Assembly: GCA_001661515.1 (NCBI GenBank)
Contig: LUVW01000016.1
Span: 312,868-376,867, forward strand
Direction of reading: 5' to 3'
Source: Capniomyces stellatus
Lineage: Eukaryota; Kickxellomycota; Harpellomycetes; Harpellales; Legeriomycetaceae
Length of the DNA stretch: 64,000 nt
Numbering within the stretch: the first letter of the stretch is position 1; each line of letters starts with the position of its first letter. Shown here piece by piece: positions 32,744 to 43,133 of the stretch. The notes beneath the pieces were generated by a model. That model was not told where the DNA came from. It made no database searches and was given only the letters and a program-made list of their open reading frames with translations. The translations under genes and the position numbers were made by a program.

Positions 32744-35700
32744 ATGGACTCGACTTGGAGAGTAGATCAGTTCTCAGAGCTGAATCGGATGCTTGGAGAA
32801 GCGTTTGAGGTGGCAGATGATGACATGGGAATGATGGGGCAGGAGCTTGAGAAAAGACTTGAGGAGCCTTTGGAGACGCTTGCAAAGTTATTTGAGTTTG
32901 GGTCGCGAAATGCAAAGAGTTTGTCGGGGCTGGAGAAGGGGGTTGTTCGGGTGAATGGGCAGGATCTGAAGGTGAATGCAGAGTTTATAGCGGAGACAAA
33001 AAAAGTGAGCGAATTTTTGGAAATAGATGAGGGGGTGGCAGCGACAATAGTGCATGAGGCTATGGGGTACGAAATAAGGCTGGAGCGGCCGGTAGCAGAG
33101 TGTGCGGTACTGTTGTTTTATGCGGAGCGGCAAAAGATGCTGTTGTGTCTGGACAACATATTTTCAGGGGGGGTTAACGAGTCGATAGCAGTGGGGGTCA
33201 GGGAGGTGGTTCTGGGCTATGCAGACAAGATACTGTCGAGCACGTTGGAAGTTGGGAGCGATGGGGCAGGTAAGGTTGGGTATGAGTACCAAGCTGATAA
33301 GAGGGAGGGGATGTTTCCGGGGCGAGTGTTGGAGCGGATTGAAAAGAACAAGAGAGAGATGGACAGGATGAGAAATAAGGAGGGGGGAATCAAGTCGAGC
33401 GGGGTGTCGGAGGAAGTGATTGGGGAGGTTATAGTTAGTTTGCAGGAGGAGAGGAGGTTGTTGGCGGGGATATTTTACATAATGGCGTCAGAGTATGAGC
33501 TGAATTCGGTGGAGTTGATGAAATTGGTGGAGTTTGGGAAAATGAGCAGCAACGAGGATGAGATTACGTTGAGAATAACACCATCGATATTGGCAGCATT
33601 TGACACGGGAATATTTTCGGGAGATGCAGCGGTTGAGGAGAAGAATGAGGAAATGGGGTTGAACAAGTTGAATGTGTTGAACTCGGACTCGGGATTTCTC
33701 AAGAAGCTGGATAGGGCAATTATGGAGGAAGAGTGGAGGGAGGCGGGGCTTCAGAGTATAGTTCAGATTCAGTGGAGTTTAGAGGTGATGATGGGGGTGA
33801 AGCGAGTGCCAGGGTTTGTAGAGTCGATTGGGTACCAGGAGAACCAGGTGGAGGCAAATGTGGAGAAGGCGGTTAGACTGGGGGGATTTGAGTTTGGAAG
33901 CGAGTATTTGCTGGGGTATAGGCAGGAGGATTCGTACTGGGGAAGAAGCGCGGGAGGTAGTGGGGGCGAGGGCAGGGAAGGAGGGGAGAAAAAGACCAAG
34001 TATGCAAGATTTGTGGACATTGATGCGAACTTGGCAAGAGAAATGGAGAGAAGAATTGAGAGGATGTTGATGACGTATATAACAAGAATGTCGCGGGTGA
34101 TAAGAAGGATCCGGTATATCGAAGAGGACGAGATCACAAAGTACCAGCAACAACAGCTGATTGAGCAGGAGCTGGAGCAGCAAAAGGCGATGCAGCAGTA
34201 CTATGGGGTGAACAGAAGCAATACGGCAAGACTGACGCTGAAAGAAAAGGAAGCATTAAGAGAAAAGGAAAGAGAAAGGGAAAGGGAAAGGGAAAGGGAA
34301 AGGGAAAGGGAAAGGGAAAGGGAAAAGGGAGTGGCAGATGGGAAAACAGAACCGCGCAGAGATACAGAAATGATGTTTAGGTTCATAGCAGTAGCGTTCA
34401 AGAACAGGCCGGATGCAGGGCTGAGGTTCTGGATAGCAGGGGAGACGGGAGACACGGAGATAGACGAGAGACTGGTGGTGTTTGTTAGGTGGGGGGCAGA
34501 CATGAGGGAGCAAGGAATGATCCAGGGGTACTTTAGTATGATTGCAGCGCTTTCGTGTGGACAAAACGCAGGATTGTGTGCATATGAGTTTCTGCAGACT
34601 GGGGGAGGTAAATTGATTGAGGATAACAGGAGTCTGAACAACAACAAACTACCGCTATGTTCTTGGGAAGCACTTTTTGGAGCACTGGAGTTTTATGAAC
34701 AAAGACTAAAAGCAGGCCAACCCAGTATGATGGGATTTGGATCAGGATTTGGATTTGGATTTGGATCAAGTTCAGGATTAAGTTCAGGATTAGGATTAGG
34801 GAATGATGAAGGGTATGCTACATCGACAGAAATTCCAATATCAGAAGTGTTGGTGCTAGAGTCGTTTTTGGAGTTGCTCCGACAAGTGGCATTAGCATCG
34901 ATTCAAGCAAGAGTGTTGCTGTATGAGAGCGAAGAGTATCGGGTGATGGTGACGCTGTTCAGGCTGCTGGCAAAGAACGTGCCAGTAAGAATCAAGGCAA
35001 AGCTGATTGAGACAATAACGGCGTTCTGCACACCAATGAGCGAAAACGGCAGTGACGAGTGGGGAGCAGATTATGGGGAGCAGGTGCAGAACGTAATCTA
35101 CACAATAACGCAGCAGGTGTGGCAACTGGTGGAGCAAAGCCAGGTGTTGCAAACAGTGCCAAGAGAAGGAGCAAATGTGGGCATTGGAAGTGGGGACTAT
35201 TTGTGGAGTTTACCAGGGGGGATTGTTTACGACTTGGAGGAGATCGAGGTGGGATTGGGGGAGTTTTACGAGACTCGGTCGTTTGTCAAGATGGTAAAGG
35301 CGTTGGTGCAGGTGGATAGCGGGGCGGTGGCGCTGGGGGATCTGGACCGAGACCCGGTGTTGTTTTCAGCGGGGTCGCCAACAGTTCCGTGGGAGCTGGG
35401 CAAGGAGTACCGGGTGCCGGGAATCAACCCGTATGTAGGGTTTGTACTGGACAGCATTCTGGGGAAGGCGTGGCAGAGAGTGTACCGGAACGAGTGGGAA
35501 AAGTGGGAGGTGACAGCAGACAGCCTGAAGGTGGTTGAGCATTGCCTGGCAACAATGGAGCTGCCACGGCAGAGGGGGGAGTACGGAGTGAAGGAGTACC
35601 AGAAGCTGGTGACGCAGCCAGGGTTTGAAATAGCACTGAGGATCCTGTGTGGGTCAGAGCTGTTTGTGAGTGTTTGCAACGTGGTTAGTGTTGGAGTTGA

Positions 35701-38700
35701 CAAGGTGAACTCGAGTTTCGGTAGCGGGAGTATGGGCAGAAACATAAACTCGAGCGTTCTGTCGGCGCTGAGGGTGCTGTACCGCGTGATGAGGCTGCAG
35801 GAGACGTTGCTAGGAGTAGTGGTGCCTGAGCTGATGGACATGAAGCCACAGGACATGTTCTACATTCCACTGAACATTCCAAGGAGTCTGACGTCACTGG
35901 ACAAACTGCTGGCTCTGCAAACAGACGTGGTTGTACAGATAGCGTCGTATATAAACAGCATCAAAGACTCGGCAATCTGTTCTGTTTCGGTGAAGCTGGT
36001 GCTCAGACTGTCACAGAGCGATGAGTTTAGCGGGATTGGAGACAATGGCTATACAAGCCTAAACACCAACAACATTAGTGGCAGCATTAGTAGTAGTGGA
36101 AAGATGGTGGTGATGAACAGGATGGTTGGAATCCTCTTGAACAGCACAGAAAGTTCAAGGATCCTGCACGGGTACATAAGCAGACTGGAGGCAGATGATG
36201 GGGACATGCTGGAGTCCGTGGTTGAGGAAAGCATTGAGGCCAACATTGGCAACCTGGTCAACGATTCGAGTTACGGCTTTTCAAACGGAATTGCCGACAA
36301 ACACACAAGAAGCTCGTCAAGCTCAGTCAGCCAGTCGATAATGGAGCTGCTGATAACCAACCTTTCAGGAAACATACCATCGCCAACAATAGCACATTAC
36401 CTGCTAGGCTTTGACACCAGCGACATTTCAAACGTGGAGCTGCCCCTGCCTACTGAAAAGTCCACATGTCTACACGTGATTCTAAACCAATTAAACCAGG
36501 GTACTGGGTCTGAAACCGAGGTAGTAAACGAAATCAAACTGGTGGACAGCCGGCCAAAGTTTGCAGAAAGTTGTTATAGACTGATCCACATGCTGAGCAC
36601 CAACGCAGAAACCAGCCGAGTAACTCTCAACTACCTACGTAACCAGCAAGACTTTGTGGCGCAGCAAATACGGTTGCTGTACTCCAACAACAGCATCAAG
36701 TACAGGATGAGCAAAGACATGCGCAACCAGTTGGTGTTTCTGCTGTCAACAAGAACCAATGAACAGCACCAGGCCGTCAACATGCCGCAGTTCCAGCCAA
36801 TAAGAATATTTTCCCAACTATTCTGCCACCACTGGATGCTGCAGATTGTAGCCAATGAATTACACCACATGTCACTCTGTGGCGCAAAGGATCAGGTCCA
36901 AAAGATTGTTGACTTGATGTTTACCGCCAACAACAACAACAACAATAATAATGGTAGTAGTGCTGGTGCGTGGAAGGTAAAGGACAGCGGAATAATGGAA
37001 ATATACAATGACCTTAGAAGCGTGTACTCGGACTGTTTGTTGCTGGTGATGTACAAGAGACAAACAGTGTCAAGTATGGTTGAGAATGGCCAGTTGGCTG
37101 CAGGGGGGCGGTTGGCGGCCGAGGCGATCAATGAGCTGGCAGTAGAGATGGGAATAAATGTGGAAAATGGATCAACAGTCAGCAGCAAAGGGTGCATGAT
37201 CTACGACATCCACAGCCTGATTGGTCAGTGCAGAAAGAGCGGAAACAGCCTAAGCAGCGTACTTCTCACAAACTGCTACTACACTAACGTAGAGAGAGAG
37301 CTGTTCCACGCTTACTGCCAGGCCAGATCCGCGTTTAAGCAGGTTGTTCAGGTGATGGGAACCTCAGCTTGGCACCACTTTAACGTTTCAGCAGCAATCA
37401 AACGCAGTTTCCAAGACAAGAAGGAAATCGCCATGGCTATCATCCAAACCCTGGCGGCTGAAGTATCTGGAGCACCAGCACCAGCACCAGCCCCTGCACC
37501 AGCACGATTGGCTGGCACAAGCAGCAGCATGGACGAAGAGAGCCTGGACGTACTGTCAGCCGAGGACTACTGTAGAGGGGCAGAAATGTCGACACTGATG
37601 AGTTCTGCTCTGGTCATTTATTCTGACCGACTATCGCAGGAAATCAGCAGCCAGACAGCCGACAATGGGCTGGAGTACATTGAACCAACTCTGCAGTGCT
37701 GGCGGGTGATGCTTGCCAGCGTTACCAGCGAAACAGCCAGTCTTTCTGTTGACTTGAGATCAAACATTTACTCTGCAATTCTGCATTTCTTGGTTGGTGT
37801 CAAATCCAAATCCAAATCCAAATCCAAAGCCAAAGCTAAAGCCAAATTTAGCTCTAAAGGCAGCGGACTGGCAAATAATAGCCATAAACTGGTGGCTAAG
37901 GTTCTTGAGGAGTTGACCAGCACGTCGGTTGGCGAACAGCTTTTGCAGCTGGTTTCGTCAGATGCGCTGGATGGACCAGACGCCTGCAAGGCTATTTCGT
38001 ACTCGTTGCTCAATGTGGTTGGGGCGCTTTACCTGCAGGATCCAGCCAACAAGATGGTGACTTTTCTCAGCAGAAACAACTACTTTGCCATGTTTGTTGA
38101 CGTGCTGAAAAATATGGACTCCAAACTGTCCCTGCTCAACTGCGACCACGCTGTTGTTATCTACGAGTCCATCATGTCCTTCTTCACCCGCGTGGCTGCA
38201 ACCAAGTTGGGTGCTGCAAAGCTACTTGAATCTGGATTACTTGAGGTTTTGGCCGACTGCGAGTATCTTGACAGAAGACCAATCACCCAGCACTACGCAC
38301 TCGCACTCCCACATCAGCCAGCCGATGCCGCTAATGCTCTGAAAATGGCAAGGTACAACCAGATCCTGACCAGTGCCCTCAACCTAATGATCGTTGTTGT
38401 TTCTAAAATCGGAAAGGAAAACATTCCCTACCTACAAACTGCGTCAAGGTTTGTCACCCTGCACTACTCCACAATCGAAACCATCTTAACCGAAGCCAAG
38501 CTGCCAAATCCCAACAAGCTTACCAGATCCAAACTCGTTCAGGTCAAACTGATCACCAAACTTTTGTCACTGCTCGTCCACAACAAAAAGGTCTGTGAAA
38601 TGGCCCGCCTCGACTACAACAGCAGCATAATCGGCATCTACAGCCTACACAAGGCCACTATCGCCCTCCTCACCCTCTTCACCGAGTTTGACAACTGGAT

Positions 38701-39595
38701 TCTGCTCCTCGCTCCCGAATCTGACGAAGAACGCCTCCTCGCTGCCTCCCAGTCCTACCTTCTGCTATCTGTTGACGCACCTGATACTGATCCTACAAAC
38801 GCCGAATTGCCGCTTTACAGATCCAATCTGCTTGTCCAGTCTGCCATCCCCATTGTCGACGACATTCTGTCCAACTTGCTTTCCTACATGCACAGCACCT
38901 CCACCCCACTGTTCAGACCCTCTGTCACCTACATAATCGATCACTGTAAACCAACCGACGAGTACCCATCAATGGCCACCCTTGTCAAACTCATAACCAC
39001 CAAAGTATCTATTTGGTCCAATGTAACCTCTCTCATCTCTAAAAACAATCGCCACATTGCTGATTTGGACAATGGGTCCATGTTACAGCCCAAAATTCAC
39101 GCCTTGTACAGCTCCATCGTTCCCCCTAACGGTACAAATGGCACAAATGGTACAGCTGGCGGTGCAATGGATGTAAAAGCCAAATATGCAAGAATCGCAC
39201 TGACCATGCAACAGGCTCAGTTGACCGCCTGGGCTGCCAGACTTGTCAACATTGCTGAAGTTGGACTTTTGGTGCTGTTTGTTCATTTGAGCTATTATTT
39301 GGATAGTGCAAACATTGCGGTGTTGGGTGTAGCTGGGAAGCCTGGTGTTGGGAACGCAGGGTTACCTGAAGATTTGGTTAGTTTAAAGACTGTTTTGGCG
39401 TTGCAGAACTTGTCAAGTGATTGTAATATAGTTTTGCCGGGACTGGTGAATTCTGTTGAGGTTGGGGTTGGGACTGGTGTTGGAAAGTTGGATTTGCATT
39501 TGGATCCAAGTTCAGTTGCTACTTTTGGGTTTGATATCAAGTTTGTCAAAATGATTTTAAGACGCATCAAAACTTTGGTCTATTGCGACCACTAA
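32744..39595 (+). CDS. NUP192: Nup192/Nup205 inner-ring nucleoporin, 2283 aa
   Basis: One uninterrupted frame from ATG at 32744. The N-terminus carries the Nup205/Nup192 signature: VRVNGQDLKVNAEFIAETKKVSEFL, acidic residues, then the family's AECAVLLFYAERQKMLLCL. The rest is alpha-solenoid, Leu-rich, with no catalytic motif, as expected for the inner-ring scaffold that binds Nic96, Nup53 and linker nucleoporins at the nuclear pore. It is longer than yeast Nup192 (1683 aa) and human NUP205 (2012 aa). Low-complexity insertions explain part of this: an Arg-Glu repeat near residues 508-530, Gly/Phe/Ser near 665-690, Asn near 1390, Ala-Pro near 1580, and Lys-Ser-Lys-Ala near 1687-1700. Strand composition changes along the gene: G over C at the 5' part, C over G at about 36.4-39.2 kb, G again at the end. 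Confidence 0.92.
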   Translation: MDSTWRVDQFSELNRMLGEAFEVADDDMGMMGQELEKRLEEPLETLAKLFEFGSRNAKSLSGLEKGVVRVNGQDLKVNAEFIAETKKVSEFLEIDEGVAATIVHEAMGYEIRLERPVAECAVLLFYAERQKMLLCLDNIFSGGVNESIAVGVREVVLGYADKILSSTLEVGSDGAGKVGYEYQADKREGMFPGRVLERIEKNKREMDRMRNKEGGIKSSGVSEEVIGEVIVSLQEERRLLAGIFYIMASEYELNSVELMKLVEFGKMSSNEDEITLRITPSILAAFDTGIFSGDAAVEEKNEEMGLNKLNVLNSDSGFLKKLDRAIMEEEWREAGLQSIVQIQWSLEVMMGVKRVPGFVESIGYQENQVEANVEKAVRLGGFEFGSEYLLGYRQEDSYWGRSAGGSGGEGREGGEKKTKYARFVDIDANLAREMERRIERMLMTYITRMSRVIRRIRYIEEDEITKYQQQQLIEQELEQQKAMQQYYGVNRSNTARLTLKEKEALREKEREREREREREREREREREKGVADGKTEPRRDTEMMFRFIAVAFKNRPDAGLRFWIAGETGDTEIDERLVVFVRWGADMREQGMIQGYFSMIAALSCGQNAGLCAYEFLQTGGGKLIEDNRSLNNNKLPLCSWEALFGALEFYEQRLKAGQPSMMGFGSGFGFGFGSSSGLSSGLGLGNDEGYATSTEIPISEVLVLESFLELLRQVALASIQARVLLYESEEYRVMVTLFRLLAKNVPVRIKAKLIETITAFCTPMSENGSDEWGADYGEQVQNVIYTITQQVWQLVEQSQVLQTVPREGANVGIGSGDYLWSLPGGIVYDLEEIEVGLGEFYETRSFVKMVKALVQVDSGAVALGDLDRDPVLFSAGSPTVPWELGKEYRVPGINPYVGFVLDSILGKAWQRVYRNEWEKWEVTADSLKVVEHCLATMELPRQRGEYGVKEYQKLVTQPGFEIALRILCGSELFVSVCNVVSVGVDKVNSSFGSGSMGRNINSSVLSALRVLYRVMRLQETLLGVVVPELMDMKPQDMFYIPLNIPRSLTSLDKLLALQTDVVVQIASYINSIKDSAICSVSVKLVLRLSQSDEFSGIGDNGYTSLNTNNISGSISSSGKMVVMNRMVGILLNSTESSRILHGYISRLEADDGDMLESVVEESIEANIGNLVNDSSYGFSNGIADKHTRSSSSSVSQSIMELLITNLSGNIPSPTIAHYLLGFDTSDISNVELPLPTEKSTCLHVILNQLNQGTGSETEVVNEIKLVDSRPKFAESCYRLIHMLSTNAETSRVTLNYLRNQQDFVAQQIRLLYSNNSIKYRMSKDMRNQLVFLLSTRTNEQHQAVNMPQFQPIRIFSQLFCHHWMLQIVANELHHMSLCGAKDQVQKIVDLMFTANNNNNNNNGSSAGAWKVKDSGIMEIYNDLRSVYSDCLLLVMYKRQTVSSMVENGQLAAGGRLAAEAINELAVEMGINVENGSTVSSKGCMIYDIHSLIGQCRKSGNSLSSVLLTNCYYTNVERELFHAYCQARSAFKQVVQVMGTSAWHHFNVSAAIKRSFQDKKEIAMAIIQTLAAEVSGAPAPAPAPAPARLAGTSSSMDEESLDVLSAEDYCRGAEMSTLMSSALVIYSDRLSQEISSQTADNGLEYIEPTLQCWRVMLASVTSETASLSVDLRSNIYSAILHFLVGVKSKSKSKSKAKAKAKFSSKGSGLANNSHKLVAKVLEELTSTSVGEQLLQLVSSDALDGPDACKAISYSLLNVVGALYLQDPANKMVTFLSRNNYFAMFVDVLKNMDSKLSLLNCDHAVVIYESIMSFFTRVAATKLGAAKLLESGLLEVLADCEYLDRRPITQHYALALPHQPADAANALKMARYNQILTSALNLMIVVVSKIGKENIPYLQTASRFVTLHYSTIETILTEAKLPNPNKLTRSKLVQVKLITKLLSLLVHNKKVCEMARLDYNSSIIGIYSLHKATIALLTLFTEFDNWILLLAPESDEERLLAASQSYLLLSVDAPDTDPTNAELPLYRSNLLVQSAIPIVDDILSNLLSYMHSTSTPLFRPSVTYIIDHCKPTDEYPSMATLVKLITTKVSIWSNVTSLISKNNRHIADLDNGSMLQPKIHALYSSIVPPNGTNGTNGTAGGAMDVKAKYARIALTMQQAQLTAWAARLVNIAEVGLLVLFVHLSYYLDSANIAVLGVAGKPGVGNAGLPEDLVSLKTVLALQNLSSDCNIVLPGLVNSVEVGVGTGVGKLDLHLDPSSVATFGFDIKFVKMILRRIKTLVYCDH
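34255..34329 (+). repeat. AGAGAAAGGGAA-type hexamer repeat encoding Arg-Glu
   Basis: About nine near-perfect copies of GGAAAG/GAGAAA within the Nup192 reading frame encode alternating Arg and Glu, a single very stable or coiled helix if structured. Confidence 0.9.
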
Positions 39596-40355
39596 CTTAT
39601 TATAGCAATACTTTTTTCTACCGTGTTTCTATTTCTATTACAATTTCTATTACTACTTTTATTTTTATATTCACTTTTTATATTTATTTTAATTCTTATT
39701 ATTACTATTACTTTTAGTATCCCCCCCCCCTTCTCTTCACCTATAGTTTACTTTTAATATTAAACAAAAATATTATTTATTTATTTTGCATCTATAAAAA
39801 TGTAAAGTAATTATCCGTTAATCTATCCCTATTGGTCTCAAGTTTTTTTTACTTTTAAATTATCCATTTAATTTAGGTTAGAAAAAAAAAAAAAAAAAAT
39901 TACCCTTTAAATGTTTAAATTCATGTTGATTTACGCATAATACAACCAGATTGAAAATCTTGATTATGGTTTCTATTTTTTTTATTTTACTTTAGTAGTA
40001 AAAAGTACGATTAAAACAAGTATATTGAAAAAAAAATCATTTGTCTTTTACCACAAACATTATTATTCTTACTACTATAACCAGCAAACTGTTTGTGTTG
40101 CAGTCCCCTTTTTTTTATTTTATAAAAGTATATAGCAGCTAATAGAGTTTATTTTCTTTAATATACTTGTCAACTATTTTTTATTTTTTATTTTCCTGAT
40201 TTTGGGATCCAGTCTAAATTCCTTAAATCGTTGAAAGAAAAAGTCAGGCACTTGACACTTGTACACATAAATACCAGGCTTATCGACAACAAACAAACGA
40301 ATAAACGGACAGCACCAACAACCAACAACCATCAAAAAAAAAAAACAATAACAAT
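39596..40355. other. intergenic region Nup192 to Cdc1
   Basis: AT-rich with a C run at 39721-39730. TATA-like elements occur at about 39655-39700 and 40120-40170. It ends with A-rich leader sequence before the Cdc1-like ATG. No gene. Confidence 0.5.
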
Positions 40356-42796
40356 ATGAAGGCGCTTAGCAAATTGGTCGCCTACATTTACGTAGCTGTC
40401 TTTGATTTGAAGTTCTTGATGAAAGTACTGCGGATTTATTGGGTTTTTCTGATTCTGTTTGGCGAAATTTATGTCTTCTACTCCAACATTAATGGGATTG
40501 AATGGCCAATTGACAAATCCTGGAACATGAAGGTAAAAAAAAAAAAAAATTCAAATAGTTAATAAAAAATCAAATTGTCCCTTTATATCTGATATTGTTG
40601 TTGTTCAATATCGATAATACAAACTAACCCGATATATCCTGTTTGCTTAGGCCAAAGGCGCCAAACTCACTCATGTCGCCTTAATCGCAGACCCCCAAAT
40701 CATCGACCAATACTCATATGGACACACCGGAATCCGCCTATTCCTCGACCAAACTTTCACCGATAACTACATCAAAAAACACTTCTACTTCTTTGTCCGC
40801 TCTAAAACTCCCGATAAAATCGTCTTTCTTGGCGACATCATGGACGGCGGCCGCGAGTGGACTACCCCCGTTTGGCTCCCCGAATGGTCCAGATTCAAAC
40901 ACATCTTCCGCTCCCCAAAATCCCTAAACCTCATCCAAAATCACAACGTCCACTATCTCGCTGGAAATCACGATATTGGCGTTGGCAACTCTATCGTTCC
41001 CATTGCCGTTCACAGATTCAGACAACTTATCGGCCCCCTCAACTTTGTCACTACCGCTGGAAACCTTGATCTCGTCGCTCTCGACACCATTGGCCTTGAC
41101 TCTCCTAAAAAAGAATTCACTCTAGATCCCGCCCGTTTTCTCGATGCCGCATCCACAGGTAATTTTTCTTTCTTCTTTTTCCTCTTTTTTCATTCTTTCT
41201 TCCTTTATAAAAAAAAAAAAAAATTATATTCACATTCTACCATTTCAATTTCAACAACCTCCTTCAACCTCCCCCCCCCCCTCGATTGTATTTACTATCA
41301 CTTTCCCTCTCACAAACTTAATTAATCACAAACTTACTCTAACCCTGTTATATATTTGTACTTGCTGGAAAAAATAAAAACTTCAACAACAACAAAAAAA
41401 AAAAGGCTCCAAAAACCCCAAAATCCTACTCACTCACATCCCGCTCTACAGACCTCCAAACACTCATTGCGGCCCATTGCGCCAATCATCCACATCATTC
41501 ATCACCGATTCCCGCGGATACCAGTACCAAAACCTCATTTCCAAACCAACTTCCGACACTGTCCTCGAAAAACTCAGCCCTGTCGCCATTTTCAGCGGTG
41601 ATGACCATGATAACTGTGTTGTTGAACACTCTTTTTCTGGAACTACTGCAAAAGAGGTAAATTCCCTTATATCTACTTTACACTTATCCAATGCCAACCT
41701 CTTCCAATTATTGTTTCTGAATAACACTCCCCCCCCCCCCACTTTTTTCATTTGCTCTTTTACTTGGCTTACCAATACTTTGCTTTAACTACGTCAATCA
41801 TTTCTGTATCTTTCATGTCCATTTCTTTCTTTTTATTACAGTACACGGTAAGCTAGAATCACTATTTGTATTTCCTCCACTTTCAATCATCCTCAAAAAC
41901 ACGTGCCTCTTTTACAACAACTCACACTATTATTATTCTTGTTGTCTAATCACCAATTGTATTTCCTTTTTTCTTTCTTGCTGTCGTGTTTCTGCTACCT
42001 TATCAGATTGGTGCATTTGGCTGGGCTGGTGTAAGTTTGCTTGCTTATTATTCAACTAAATCGATAATCGTTTTGCTCTTTAATATCTGCTAATGTCTAT
42101 TTGATCATTTGTTTCTCTTTTATCACCTGTTTCTCTTTTTATTTTCAGTTTATTTACTTTGAATATGTGTTGTTGTGTATTTGTGGCTATTAGGGTGTTC
42201 CAAAACCTTCAATCTCTCTGCTCACCATATATAGCAATTCATTGCCAGAAGAAGAGTTCATTCCTAGGTTCAAAGTCAAAACGTTTTTGCTACACGATCA
42301 ACTGACCATTTATATCTACTACGGAATCAACTTGGTCATTTCGTTAAGTTTAATCCTAGCCAGCACATATCGAAGGTTCAAAATCACTCCAAACCCCTAC
42401 AACGTGGTTGGCCAAAGACTGCCCATGGACCCTATCCCTTCTAGCTCCGGCTCAACCTCAAATGTAGACTCCAACTCCAGCTCCAACTCCAGCTCGAGCA
42501 ACTTGGCACACCCACGCCGCAACCGATCTTCAAACTACTTTATTAGCTTGGCATACTCAATCTATGCTCGGTTCAGGTTGCTTTTGTCCAACATCCACAC
42601 CCTCCTTTTGTTTGGCAAAGTTTGGATAACCAGAGTTTTAAACGTGATTAGTGCTGCAAGTAATAAGTTTAGACACTTTTTTAACTTCAATCCTAATGGT
42701 ATACTGCTAGCTATGGTTTCTAGAAACACCCTCAAGGTTGCAAAATACCCTACTCTATTGTTTTTCGGTATCTTGGCCGTTTTTCACTACATTTAG
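40356..42796 (+). CDS. CDC1: Cdc1/Ted1/PGAP5-family metallophosphoesterase with micro-exons
   Basis: Six exons: 40356-40532, 40651-41158, 41406-41656, 41842-41847 (6 nt, Tyr-Thr), 42007-42030 (24 nt) and 42194-42796. Total 1569 nt, 522 aa, all GT-AG. One helix near residues 21-43, then the calcineurin-like phosphoesterase core: ADPQI, FLGDIMDGGREW, LAGNHDIG, LLTHIPLYRP, and GDDHDNC. These supply the two metal ligand sets. The stretch KEYTIGAFGWAGGVPKPS, spread over four exons, matches the family's E-(I/V)-(T/S)-V-x-x-(F)-x-W region, which supports both micro-exons. Two further helices follow near the C-terminus (LTIYIYYGINLVISLSL; ending FFGILAVFHYI). Family members remove side-chain ethanolamine phosphate from GPI anchors for ER exit. 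Convergent with the Asa1-like gene. Confidence 0.92.
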
Positions 42797-43133
42797 ATTC
42801 CACTATAACTATCACTCAAACTCTTTTTAACCCCCCTTAATCCTCCCCCAATTATCTTTCCTTTTTTTCTCCTTTTTTTGCCTCTTTCTCTTCTTTCTTT
42901 ACATAAAAAAAAACTACGTCCTTTTATTTAGTTTTGCCACCTTGCTACTTTTATTTTTAATACCTTGGAAAACACACTTGTTATATCCCCCACCCTCCAA
43001 TCCAACCTATTTTTAACTCGTGGTATACGTATATTCAATATTTGGTTATAAAGCTCTAAGCTTACTGTCTTTGTATGTATTATAAAACAAACTCTCTTTA
43101 TTTGCTTTTGCTTTTGCTTTCCTGGTTGCAACT
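42797..43133. other. short convergent intergenic region
   Basis: 3' flanks of Cdc1 and Asa1 genes, pyrimidine-rich on the plus strand. No gene. Confidence 0.55.

Noticed and set aside
42136..42193. Alternative acceptor TTTTCAG near 42149 for the last Cdc1 exon
   Set aside because: It brings an in-frame TAG just before GGTGTTCC; the acceptor CTATTAG at 42193 keeps the conserved sequence.
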